A DNA stretch of 38,645 nt, from the NCBI RefSeq assembly GCF_010672525.1, contig NZ_JAAHGH010000008.1:1-38645 (forward strand). The letters are read 5' to 3'. Made by a program: the position numbers and the translations under genes. The notes below the pieces were generated by a model, which worked only from the letters and a program-made list of their open reading frames with translations, did not search any database and was not told the origin of the DNA. Shown here one piece after another: positions 16,620 through 24,700 of this stretch. This DNA is from Okeania sp. SIO2B3 (GTDB lineage: Bacteria; Cyanobacteriota; Cyanobacteriia; Cyanobacteriales; Microcoleaceae). Positions within the stretch are counted from its first letter, which is position 1. Each line of letters opens with the position of its first letter.

Positions 16620-17678
16620 CTACTCCATCACATTAACCACAGAATGAGACCGAACACTTGCTAAAAAAGCATCTACATCTTCATCCCTAGTATTAAAAGT
16701 AGTAACAAGTCGAATTATAGGGAGAGTTCCCTCCTGCCAAACATAAAACTGAAAACCATCCGCTCTCAAACCAGTAACCACAGACTCAGGAAATTCTACA
16801 AAAATTTCATTTGCCTCCACAGGATGACATAACCTGGCAACAGGACAGTTGACCAAACCTTGCGCTAATTTTGTAGCCATTTGATTAGCATTGCTAGCAT
16901 TTTTCAGCCATACATCATCAGTAATATAAGCTTCTAACTGAGCAGACAAATATCGCATTTTTGAGAATAAGTGACCGCTGCGTTTGCGACGGTAACCAAA
17001 AGTTTTTGCTAATTCTTGATTAAAAAAGACAACTGCCTCCGCTGCCATCGCTCCATTTTTAGTAGCCCCAAAACACAATACATCCACCCCCGCTCGCCAA
17101 GTTATATCTGCTGGCGCACAACCCAAACTAGCAACAGCATTAGCAAAACGCGCTCCATCCATATGTAGATAAAGATTGCGATCGCGAGTTAATTTTGCTA
17201 TTTCAGCTATATCTTCTGGTAAATAAACCGTTCCCGCTTCTGTCGCTTGAGTAATACTAACTGCTGCTGGTTGAACATGATGCACTATACCAATACCAGC
17301 TTTTTCTAATGCTGTTGCTAACTCAGAAGGATTAATTTGAGCATCTGTACCACCGAGCGTCACCAGTTTCGCACCACCCGTATAAAATTCTGGAGCACCA
17401 CATTCATCTACATTAATATGAGATTCAGCATGACAATAAATAGCTCCATAGGCAGGAGCGATCGCTGATAAAGCAAGAGCATTAGCAGCAGAACCCGTAG
17501 CAACGGGGAAAATTGTTACAGGAGTTTCAAATAATTTTGAGAATTTAGCTTCTAAGCGTTGGGTATATTCATCTGCACCATAAGGCATCGCACACCCTTC
17601 ATTAGCAGCTATCACAGCAGCCATAATTTCTGGGCATATTTCAGTGACATTATCACTACAAAAGTTCATGTTTCCCAT
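16620..17678 (-). CDS. Low-specificity L-threonine aldolase (PLP, beta-eliminating lyase family)
   Basis: 352 residues, usual length for the family. It should cleave L-threonine or L-allo-threonine to glycine and acetaldehyde. The PLP lysine is K207 in CFGATKNGAMAAEAVVFF, the aspartate contacting the pyridine nitrogen is D174 (LHMDGARFAN), and the phosphate-binding TGSAANALAL segment is at 61-70. The N-terminus has the CSDNVTEICPEI pattern of the family. Two starts are possible, ATG at 17678 (MGNMNF) or 17669 (MNF), neither with a good Shine-Dalgarno. Contains a HIP1 site (17458). A monocistronic gene flanked by repeat-rich spacers. Confidence 0.88.
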   Translation of the reverse strand: MGNMNFCSDNVTEICPEIMAAVIAANEGCAMPYGADEYTQRLEAKFSKLFETPVTIFPVATGSAANALALSAIAPAYGAIYCHAESHINVDECGAPEFYTGGAKLVTLGGTDAQINPSELATALEKAGIGIVHHVQPAAVSITQATEAGTVYLPEDIAEIAKLTRDRNLYLHMDGARFANAVASLGCAPADITWRAGVDVLCFGATKNGAMAAEAVVFFNQELAKTFGYRRKRSGHLFSKMRYLSAQLEAYITDDVWLKNASNANQMATKLAQGLVNCPVARLCHPVEANEIFVEFPESVVTGLRADGFQFYVWQEGTLPIIRLVTTFNTRDEDVDAFLASVRSHSVVNVME

Positions 17679-17852
17679 ATTGTTATTTCACTAAAGGACT
17701 AAAAAAATTGGCGTTGCTGAATAAATGTATGATTTCACAGGAGTCAGGAGTCGTAGGGGCGTTTTGCTACCGCATAACTCCATTAACGCTCCGCGACATA
17801 TAAAGCGTCAGCTTTGCCTCAGCAAATGGCCATTCGCCCGTACATGAGTCAC

Positions 17853-17982
17853 ATCATGTCCGGTAGCATCGTTTGTATATAGAATTAAGTTTCAATAGGA
17901 AGAAACCCTCCTGCCATCTGCCATCTGCCTTTTGCCCTCTGCCTTCCTTCCACCAAAGTATAAGTATTCAAGCGGACATGAT
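17853..17982. mobile_element. MITE-like element with ATCATGTCCG ends (copy of the 4057 family)
   Basis: ATCATGTCCG (17853-17862) mirrors CGGACATGAT (17973-17982). The right 24 bp (TAAGTATTCAANCGGACATGAT) matches the right end of the 4057-4268 element closely, but the interior is different and carries GCCATCTGCC/CTGCCTT repeats. Upstream, 17705-17850 holds a solo TTGGCGTTGCTGAA end, AGGAGTC heptads and a GGCCATTCGCCC arm. Confidence 0.75.
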
Positions 17983-18726
17983 ATCAGTAGGTACAAAGGA
18001 GTTTTTCGGTGACTAAGATAGTGGAACTTACACCCTCGTAGAGTCATATTTACCTGAATAACGCAGCACCAAATATTAATTACTGCTGATCAATAGACAT
18101 CTCCGGAAACTAAGTTTTTGTCCAGGTATGACAAGGATCTGAGATTAATTATCGCAGAGGTATAATAGTTATTATTAATTATATATATATAGTAAAAATT
18201 ACACACAAAAACAACTTTTCATATAAAATTATAGCTAATTCAATTTGTTATCAAATCTTGACACAACTCAGAAAAAACATCTTATGAGTATATTGATAAT
18301 TAAAAAAAAGAATGATACTATACAAAATAGTTAAGAAATAAACATCAACTATTACTAGCTTTCAAAATTTGGAGGTAAGTAAAATAATCTACAATCAAAA
18401 CAGCACTCAAAAAATCTCAAATAACCTAAATATATTTATTAGTTTTATCTCCCTTTAAGTAGAAAAAGGCTAACATAGAGAGAAAAACTATTCCAAAAAT
18501 ATATTCAATTAAAACAAAAAAGGGCAAAAGTAAAAACTATTTATCAAAATAATTGGGTATAAAACCCCGCCTTGATTAGCGAAATATTTTTGGAGGGTTA
18601 TTCACAAATCCCCGTGACAAAAATAACTTCTGACTTCCCCTCCTGGGAGGGGTTAGGGGTGGGTTGACTTCTAACTTCTGACTTCGTTAATGACTCCTAT
18701 TGAAATTTATAGAGAGCTGACTCAAC
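17983..18726. other. Non-coding spacer, very A/T-rich
   Basis: No gene recognised on either strand. It holds an AT run (ATTATATATATATAGT, about 18178-18193) and, at 18631-18664, a GACTTCCCCTCCTGGGAGG unit that repeats 7900-7933 almost exactly and contains the palindrome CCCCTCCTGGGAGGGG. Confidence 0.6.
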
Positions 18727-19215
18727 ATGAAAAACACTACCAGAGATTATCGTCATATACAATTCTGCGAAGGTCACTCAACATTAGATATTGTCCAACT
18801 GGTGGCTTTATTTGATTCCGCAGCAATATGGGCAAAAAATAGAAAAATAGAAGAATTAGAAATAGCCATTGCAAATAGTAACCCAGTCGTGAGTGTATGG
18901 GATAGTAGAAAAATGATAGGTTTTGGTCGTGCTACATCAGACTGTGTATACAGAGGCACAATTTGGGACATAGTCATTCACCCAAACTATCAAGGTGGAG
19001 GACTAGGACGCAAATTAGTTCAAACAATCTTAAGTCATCCAAGAATGTCTCATGTAGAACGAGTCTACCTAATGACAACCTACCAACAGGATTTCTACAA
19101 ACGCATAGGATTTCAATACAACCAAACCACAACAATGATATTGCACAATCAACCAATGGCAGCAGAAATAGAATTAACAACTAGAAACAAAGCATTACTA
19201 CTTACTCAAAAGTAA
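18727..19215 (+). CDS. GNAT-family N-acetyltransferase (Ycf52-like)
   Basis: 162 residues with the acetyl-CoA loop QGGGLGRKLV (89-98) after IWDIVIHPNY, and a C-terminal FYKRIGFQ motif typical of GNATs. The segment MIGFGRATSD ... GTIWDIVIHP is nearly the same as in the GNAT at 27271-27822, so the two are paralogues. Both resemble the plastid/cyanobacterial Ycf52/GNAT2-like group. The acetylated substrate (protein or small molecule) cannot be told. Only 13 bp separate its end from the end of the convergent histidine kinase gene. Confidence 0.85.
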   Translation: MKNTTRDYRHIQFCEGHSTLDIVQLVALFDSAAIWAKNRKIEELEIAIANSNPVVSVWDSRKMIGFGRATSDCVYRGTIWDIVIHPNYQGGGLGRKLVQTILSHPRMSHVERVYLMTTYQQDFYKRIGFQYNQTTTMILHNQPMAAEIELTTRNKALLLTQK

Positions 19216-19228
19216 CACAACATTTTAG

Positions 19229-20164
19229 CTAAGAACTCTCATTGTTTTCTATACTCATAGGAATAGAACATTGAGTCCGATTAAAATCAGACTCCTCACC
19301 ATCAGAAGGTGTCGCCAGTACCTCTAAACGTCCATTCATTATTCCTAGCAGAGTTTGATTCATTAACAACCTCATACCAGGAGAAAGCTGAAAGTCACAA
19401 CTCACAATCTTTTCAGTTTTCTCCTCAAGATTCTGCTTGAGTAAATCCCAAGACTCACTCCACGCACTAACTGGACGTTGATCGTCAATCCAGATATGAA
19501 CATAACCAGATTCTTGTGCAGGATGAACAGAAATATTAATACTCCCTTCATCCATTTCAGCGATCGCAGTATCAACTAAACTAATCAAAACCTGCTTCAG
19601 ACGAGACTCATCCGCCAAAACATAAATATTAGAGTCTGGAGGTAATATCTTCAAACGAATACTACGATTAGCAGCTTGTAAACACGTTAAATCATCCACC
19701 TCTTCTAACAATTTACTCAGCTGAAGTCGTTCTATATTATATTTTTCAGTACCATGCTCGGTTTTAGCCACATCAATAATTTGATCGAGTAGGCCCAAAG
19801 TTTTTAACGCAGCATTATACGCTTGGTTCGCAAATTCACGTTCCTCTTCTGGGTTGTCAGCTAAATCAAAAATAATTAACTGCAACGTACCAATCATACT
19901 ATTCATCGGCGATCGCAACTCGTGAGAAGTTCGAGCCAAAAAACCAGCCTTAAACTTACTCATTTCCGATGCCATCTGGTATGCAAGTTGAGTCTGTTTG
20001 AGTTGTTCTAAAACACCTTCTAGTCGATCTAAATTAGATACTTCAGGTGACGACACCACAGAAGGCGTTGACAAGTTCTCAGTTTTTGGCCTCAACCATA
20101 ACCTACCACCTATTACCCCAAACCCTAATCCTAATGCCAAAAATAAAAAATCGTTCCAGCCCAT
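19229..20164 (-). CDS. Sensor histidine kinase-like protein with degenerate ATPase domain
   Basis: 311 residues: one N-terminal membrane helix (about 5-25, FLFLALGLGFGVIGGRLWL), a short coiled coil (about 45-70), and a HisKA domain with phospho-acceptor H81 in LARTSHELRSPMNSMIG. The C-terminal half has the HATPase framework (LADESRLKQVLISLVDTA), but the N-box Asn is not obvious and no DxGxG or GxGLG G-boxes are seen; HIWIDDQRP stands where G1 should be. ATP binding is therefore doubtful, and the protein may be a scaffold or phosphotransfer partner. No sensor domain is present. It starts 33 bp after the tsaC stop on the same strand, so co-transcription with tsaC is likely. Confidence 0.75.
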   Translation of the reverse strand: MGWNDFLFLALGLGFGVIGGRLWLRPKTENLSTPSVVSSPEVSNLDRLEGVLEQLKQTQLAYQMASEMSKFKAGFLARTSHELRSPMNSMIGTLQLIIFDLADNPEEEREFANQAYNAALKTLGLLDQIIDVAKTEHGTEKYNIERLQLSKLLEEVDDLTCLQAANRSIRLKILPPDSNIYVLADESRLKQVLISLVDTAIAEMDEGSINISVHPAQESGYVHIWIDDQRPVSAWSESWDLLKQNLEEKTEKIVSCDFQLSPGMRLLMNQTLLGIMNGRLEVLATPSDGEESDFNRTQCSIPMSIENNESS

Positions 20165-20197
20165 GGGACTAAAAATATTAAATAATATAGCCTACCC

Positions 20198-20785
20198 TTA
20201 AAATTTTAACTTGACCGCTCCCTGACGTAGGATTTCCCAACAACTAATTTCCTTCCACTTAGCAACAGTAGAAGGAACTCCAGAAGCCAACATTATTTCC
20301 TGTTCCTGGGACAATACCAAAACATCTGGAAATTGAGCATTAATTTCAGTCATTCGACCCAAGGGAGCTTGACCTGAGAAATTAGCACTTGTAGTAGCCA
20401 AAGGCCCAGTTTGAGCCATAATTTCCCTAGCAATATCGCAATTAGGTATCCTGATTCCAATAGTAGTTGGGTCAAAAGGGTTCATTTCTCTAGGAACCAT
20501 CTCCGAAGCTGGCAGCACCAAGGTTAAAGGTCCAGGCCAATACTTCTGAGCAACCTTTTGCCATAACTGCAACTCTTCATCACTCCCTTGAACATAAGGC
20601 CACAAAGATTCCGGAGTTGCTCCCATCAAAATCAAAGGTTTATCTGGACTACGACGTTTTGCTTGAAAAATTAAATCTGCTTTTTGAGGAAGAGTCGCTA
20701 ATGCTGGTACAGTATCAGTAGGAAAGCTCACTAGATTACCAGAAATTGCCCCCTCAATCAGTGTCTCAATAGATACTAAACTCAT
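20198..20785 (-). CDS. tsaC: L-threonylcarbamoyladenylate synthase (Sua5/YrdC/TsaC)
   Basis: 195 residues, the short form without a Sua5 C-terminal domain. It should make threonylcarbamoyl-AMP from threonine, bicarbonate and ATP for t6A at position 37 of ANN-decoding tRNAs. Seen: FPTDTVPALA (21-30), KRRSPDKPLILMG (43-55), YWPGPLTLVL (82-91), IGIRIPNC (109-116) and TTSANFSGQ (131-139), the family's substrate-binding motifs. Its partner tsaD lies 11 kb away. The start at 20785 lacks a strong Shine-Dalgarno. The first ~50 codons plus the upstream region have been copied in tandem three times just upstream, and the copies are decayed. Confidence 0.93.
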   Translation of the reverse strand: MSLVSIETLIEGAISGNLVSFPTDTVPALATLPQKADLIFQAKRRSPDKPLILMGATPESLWPYVQGSDEELQLWQKVAQKYWPGPLTLVLPASEMVPREMNPFDPTTIGIRIPNCDIAREIMAQTGPLATTSANFSGQAPLGRMTEINAQFPDVLVLSQEQEIMLASGVPSTVAKWKEISCWEILRQGAVKLKF

Positions 20786-20960
20786 ATTTTGTTTTTCAAT
20801 TTTTAATTTTTTAAAAATTTATAGTTAATTTTAGCATCTCTGGCAGAAAAACCCTCAGCTCAGGGAGCTTAAGAAAATGAATTGAGCCTCAAATTAAATT
20901 ATTTCAACCAGTCACCGTCATTAAAATTAAACGTTGATCTTAACTGGGACCCTTCATTAG

Positions 20961-21065
20961 AAAAATTAAATCTACTTTGTCAGGTCAAGCTACCAGTAGT
21001 GGTATAATATCAATAAGAAAACTAACTAGATTACCAGATAGAGTTTCAATACAGACTAAACTGAT
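20961..21065 (-). pseudogene. Decayed tsaC 5' fragment, copy 1
   Basis: Matches the intact gene over AGTTTTCTTATTGATATTATACC and the LVSFPTDTVPAL-encoding region, with deletions. It lacks an ATG in register and is frameshifted, so it is non-coding. Confidence 0.8.
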
Positions 21066-21245
21066 TATTTTATTTTGTTTTTGATTTTTAATTTTCCAAA
21101 AAAATATAGGTAATTCCAGCATTTCTGGCAGAAAAAACCCTCAGCTCAGGAAGCTTAAGAAAATGAATTGAGCCTCAAATTAAATTATTTCAACCAATTA
21201 CCGTCATTAAAATTAAAAGTTGATCTTAACTGCGACCCTTCATTA

Positions 21246-21367
21246 GAAAAATTACAGCACTTTTGTCAGGTCGAGCTGCCAATGGTGGTATAGTGTCAGT
21301 AAGAAAACTAACTAGATTACCAGAGGCTGCCCTATCAATTAGAGTCTCAATGGATACTAATCTGATT
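21246..21367 (-). pseudogene. Decayed tsaC 5' fragment, copy 2
   Basis: Still recognisable from the start region (ATTAGTATCCATTGAGACTC) through the TFPTD-like segment, but ATG and frame are lost. Confidence 0.8.
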
Positions 21368-21540
21368 TAGTTTTTCAATTTTTAATTTCCCAAAAAAATA
21401 TAGGCAAATTTAGCATTTCTGGCAGAAAAAACTCTCAGCTCAGGGAGCTTAATAAAATGATTAAGACCTCAAATTAAATTATTTCAACCAATTACCCTAA
21501 TTAAAATTCAAGGTAGATCTTAACTGCGACCCTTTACTAG

Positions 21541-21661
21541 AAAAATTAAATCAGCTCCCGTTAATCAAGCTGACAGTGCTGGTACAGTATCATTAGGAAA
21601 GCTAACTAAATTACCAGAAATTGTCTCTTCAATTAGAATCTCAATAGATACTAAACTTCAT
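21541..21661 (-). pseudogene. Decayed tsaC 5' fragment, copy 3
   Basis: The closest copy. It starts ATGAAGTTTAGTATCTATTG, where one extra base shifts the frame relative to the gene's ATGAGTTTAGTATCTATTG, and it soon meets a stop. AATTTCTGGTAATTTAGTTA and ACTGATACTGTACCAGC-like segments follow. Confidence 0.85.
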
Positions 21662-21747
21662 AACTTTACTCTCGAAAACAATTTTAGATTTTGTTTGAAA
21701 AAAATAGGCAAATTTATAGCATGGAAAGTAGAATTGAAATAGTATTT

Positions 21748-22097
21748 ATCTCAACGTTGGTTGAAGACCCGCGCTCTCCCGTTGGCGGAGCCTAGCGGCA
21801 GCTATTAGGGGAGCGGAGAGATGGGAAAACCAATCAATCTTGCAGTTTTACAGATAAGCATGTTAAAATAAAATTCTCAACCAAAAGCCAAGGTTGAGAT
21901 TACTATTGTTTTTTTCAAGTCCCGTCGCCGAGGGGCACTCAGAGACGTTAAACGGACACAGAGGAAGCGTTAGACTGGTATTGCCAGCATTTTCCAGTGA
22001 GGTGTCAACCCGCCCTGAGCCGTTCAGTCAGCTTAGTCTGTTTGATTGGTGGATGGGAATCCCGCGCTGTCTCGCAGAGCAGCGTCGGGAGGATGTC
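21748..22097 (+). mobile_element. IS200/IS605-type remnant A (TnpB C-terminus/omega-RNA-like right end)
   Basis: Begins with TTGGTTGAAGACCCGCGCTC and GGCAGCTATTAGGGGAGCGG and ends in a hairpin CCCGCGCTGTCTCGCAGAGC...GTCGGGAGGATGTC. These shared blocks recur in remnants B and C. An open frame at 21894-22115 (VRLVLPAFSSEVSTRPEPFS) looks like a cyanobacterial TnpB C-terminal tail, where coding sequence and guide-RNA scaffold overlap. No TnpA or TnpB catalytic part remains. The assignment rests on pattern recognition and needs a database check. Confidence 0.5.
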
Positions 22098-22153
22098 AAA
22101 TCATCCAAATATTGATAAATACTATGTTTTACCTTTGAGTTCTCATCAAATCT

Positions 22154-22726
22154 ATGAGTAATTCTGAACAAAAGAGTTGGAACAAAAGAATAAATGTTTT
22201 TTTAATAGGTATAGCTATTCCTGTAACTGGTATACTTGTAGGCATTTTCGTTCCAGAAATTAGATGATCTTTAGGAATAGCACAAAATAGTTGTAAAAAT
22301 AAATATTGCAAAAATCTATTCCAAGAAGGTAAAAGAATTGAATTCAAATATAGACCTATAAAGAAAGACCATATAGAGGTTGGAAAAGTTGAAATTCGTC
22401 AAGTCATAGATAAAAGTAAAGCAGATGGAACAACAGAAGTAGAAGGAAATGCAACTCTTCTTGAGCATTCATTTCCAGTAGACATAAATCTTGAAGTTCC
22501 ATTATTATCAAAAGATAATAATTTTCCTAATAAGAAAAATCACGATCCTGTAAACTTCGATATTAAAATCAACAATGAAACAGGTAAATGGAAATTACGT
22601 TGGGCTGCCAAAGCAGGTGTTTTAGTAGGCGAGGATGGGACATGTGAAGATGGAAAAGCCACAATATATATGGACCACCCCATAGTAGAAAGAGAATATA
22701 AATTAGTATTTCAACTTATTCCATAA
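22154..22726 (+). pseudogene. Membrane-anchored hypothetical protein broken by one in-frame TGA
   Basis: From ATG at 22154 the frame reads MSNSEQKSWNKRINVFLIGI..., a membrane helix (about 15-35), then TGA at codon 38 (22265-22267). The same frame continues without further stops to TAA at 22724-22726, for 190 codons in all. The part after the TGA (SLGIAQNSCKNKYCKN; KVEIRQVIDKSKADGTTEVE; GKWKLRWAAKAGVLVGEDGT) looks like a normal beta-rich extracellular domain. No ATG, GTG or TTG restarts it nearby. TGG (Trp) to TGA is the simplest origin. Product not recognised. It lies between prmC and the IS605 remnant. Confidence 0.75.
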
Positions 22727-22770
22727 CAAGACTCTATAAAAATTTTTGAAGCTCAAGAAAATAATAACTG

Positions 22771-23676
22771 CTACTTCAAATAAGCCATAGCAAACCGATC
22801 AACACCCTCAATATCCGAAAAAATCTCAACCCCACAATAAGCTCCATTATCTTGCAACATTTCAGCCACCATCTCCCCTTGCCCACTCATCATCTCCACC
22901 AACCAAACACCACCAGAAACCAAATATATTGGAGCCGTTTCAATCAAATATCTAATACAGTCCAGCCCATCAGCACCACCATCAAGAGCAAGATGAGGCT
23001 CATGCTTCCTAACCTCTACTTGCAAAGTAGAAACCATATCACTAGGAATATAAGGAGGGTTAGCCACCATTCCACTCACCTTACCCCGCAAATGCTCCAA
23101 TGGTTGCCACCAAGAACCTTGACAAAAATTTACTCTGTTCCCTAAACCCAATTTAGTCCCATTCTGTCTAGCAATAGCCAAAGCTTCTGAACTACAATCC
23201 ACAGCATAGATAGAAGCCTCTGTCAATACCTCTGCCAACCCAAAAGCGATCGCTCCGCTGCCAGTCCCCAAGTCCACCCAAATTCCTTCTTGAAGATGGG
23301 AAACACTATTGGTAGCTGCTACAACCAGATCGATTAAACACTCAGTTTCTGGCCTTGGTATCAAAACCCCAGAACCCACATCCAAAGAAAAATTCCGCCA
23401 ATAAGTAACCCCAGTTAAATATTGAAGCGGAACCTTTTCATTTAAACGTCTATACCAAAGATTATTCAACTCAACCAAAGAAAGCCTCATTGAAATATTA
23501 GGCCAATCTTTAAAAGACTCCAAACGAAGCGTTAATCTATCTAGTCCAGCAAATTCTTGCAACAACCAATCAACCTCAGTAACATAGATACCTGCCTTTA
23601 AACCATCACTCTGAGCACTGCGATACCATTGCCAAAGGTCTAGACCTGAAACTACACAGTCCGAAGAAAAGTCCAT
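22771..23676 (-). CDS. prmC: Peptide chain release factor N5-glutamine methyltransferase
   Basis: 301 residues. It should methylate the GGQ glutamine of RF1 and RF2. Seen: PLQYLTG (83-89) and IPRPETECLID (106-116) of the N-terminal/linker region, the SAM-binding VDLGTGSGAIA (134-144), and the catalytic ANPPYIPSD (205-213). The length is normal. In many bacteria prmC and tsaC are neighbours; here they share the strand but are separated by 2 kb of repeats, a mobile remnant and a broken gene. The start at 23676 (MDFSSDCVVS) is close to a HIP1 site (23682). Confidence 0.93.
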   Translation of the reverse strand: MDFSSDCVVSGLDLWQWYRSAQSDGLKAGIYVTEVDWLLQEFAGLDRLTLRLESFKDWPNISMRLSLVELNNLWYRRLNEKVPLQYLTGVTYWRNFSLDVGSGVLIPRPETECLIDLVVAATNSVSHLQEGIWVDLGTGSGAIAFGLAEVLTEASIYAVDCSSEALAIARQNGTKLGLGNRVNFCQGSWWQPLEHLRGKVSGMVANPPYIPSDMVSTLQVEVRKHEPHLALDGGADGLDCIRYLIETAPIYLVSGGVWLVEMMSGQGEMVAEMLQDNGAYCGVEIFSDIEGVDRFAMAYLK

Positions 23677-23950
23677 TAATCGCGATCGCTTAAAATATCA
23701 ATTTTAATTTATTAATTATTGCTCCGCTGATTAAATCTAAAAGTATTAACAGGTAAAGGTTATTGCTTTTTTACCGCGAAAAAAAGTGCAACTTTATTAA
23801 GCTTGAGCGACCAAAAAGTTAGGATTTTGGGCTAACTATGGCAGAAAAATCAAGGGATAAAATACCCGACTACCTCCTCTAAATTCCCCATTCCTCCTGA
23901 CTCCTGACTCCTGACTCCTACCCAATACCAAAAGACTTATTCAGCAAACC
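23677..23950. other. Spacer with CTCCTGA heptads
   Basis: No gene. Four CTCCTGA heptads lie at about 23896-23921, the same repeat family as near 1.5, 2.2, 7.1 and 29.7 kb. The remainder is A/T-rich. Confidence 0.6.
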
Positions 23951-24700
23951 CTAATTACCAGATTGTTTTAACTGTTGTACAAACTCTAAAGACTCCCTGG
24001 GAGGAATAAAAATAATTTTTTCTAAGAAAGGATCGTCATCTTCCTCCAAAGCCTTAATCACACCCTCAAGATTAACAACTTCAATTTTCACAGAAGAAAA
24101 AACATCAGGTTGTTGAGTCTTAGCTCGATCCAACATTCCCTGCAAATCTTCTTTATTAAAAAACATAGGAATAACTTGCTGTTCATCACGTTGAATAGTT
24201 AAATATCCATCATCAGGTCCACCTTTAGCTATAAACAAAGGTACTCCATTGAACTGGTTAACATTCTGGCCATTTTGCTCAAGTAAAATCTTAGCAGATT
24301 CAACCTGCCTTCTAATTGGAACATAAGCAAACTGTAGCTTTTGCCCATTCTTCTGGCTAGATTGGCTCATTTCATAAACTTCACCCAGAGATACAGGCAC
24401 TACCTTAACTGTAGCGGCCAAATCGGGATTTTCTCCTTTTAATTTTTCTACAAAAGCATCCGCATCACTCTTACTAATAAAAACCCCTGCCACAGAAGAA
24501 TTTTCACTACCTTCCTTTTTAACAGAAGCTACAAGAGGAGAGCCATTTTGATCGGTGATTGTAAATACAGGCACAGGAGTTAACTTCTGTAGAACTTCTT
24601 CTGCAGATAATGCTAGTGCAGACATCTCTTTCAGGGAAGGTCCAATTAAAGTGCTAGCCACTATTCCTAACACTGCACTTAAGCGAACTAATGATTTCAT
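23951..24700 (-). CDS. Tic22-family periplasmic/thylakoid-lumen protein
   Basis: 249 residues with an N-terminal signal sequence (KSLVRLSAVLGIVASTLIGP), followed by two Tic22-like alpha/beta halves: LTPVPVFTITDQNGSPLVAS with VAGVFISKSDADAFVEKLK, and FNGVPLFIAKG with VIPMFFNKEDLQGMLDRAK. Cyanobacterial Tic22 proteins act in the periplasm in outer-membrane biogenesis and are ancestors of the chloroplast import factor. The start at 24700 has GGAG about 6 nt upstream (TTTGGAGAACCT). Monocistronic, with a 1.5-kb non-coding region upstream. Confident at family level. Confidence 0.88.
   Translation of the reverse strand: MKSLVRLSAVLGIVASTLIGPSLKEMSALALSAEEVLQKLTPVPVFTITDQNGSPLVASVKKEGSENSSVAGVFISKSDADAFVEKLKGENPDLAATVKVVPVSLGEVYEMSQSSQKNGQKLQFAYVPIRRQVESAKILLEQNGQNVNQFNGVPLFIAKGGPDDGYLTIQRDEQQVIPMFFNKEDLQGMLDRAKTQQPDVFSSVKIEVVNLEGVIKALEEDDDPFLEKIIFIPPRESLEFVQQLKQSGN

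Larger units (their letters stand above)
20666..21722. repeat. Tandem array of about 290-bp units derived from the tsaC 5' end
   Basis: Four units start at 20666 (inside intact tsaC), 20961, 21246 and 21541, spaced 295, 285 and 295 bp. Each holds tsaC codons 1 to about 40 in reverse plus an upstream part with TTTCTGGCAGAAAAA, CTCAGCTCAGG(G/A)AGCTTAA and CAAATTAAATTATTTCAACCA. The last unit is cut short near 21722. Copies differ by many substitutions and small indels, so the duplication is old. Confidence 0.9.

Noticed and set aside
22265-22267. Selenocysteine at the in-frame TGA
   Set aside because: No selenoprotein family match, no obvious SECIS-like hairpin next to it, and no selenocysteine machinery in view; TGG to TGA is simpler.
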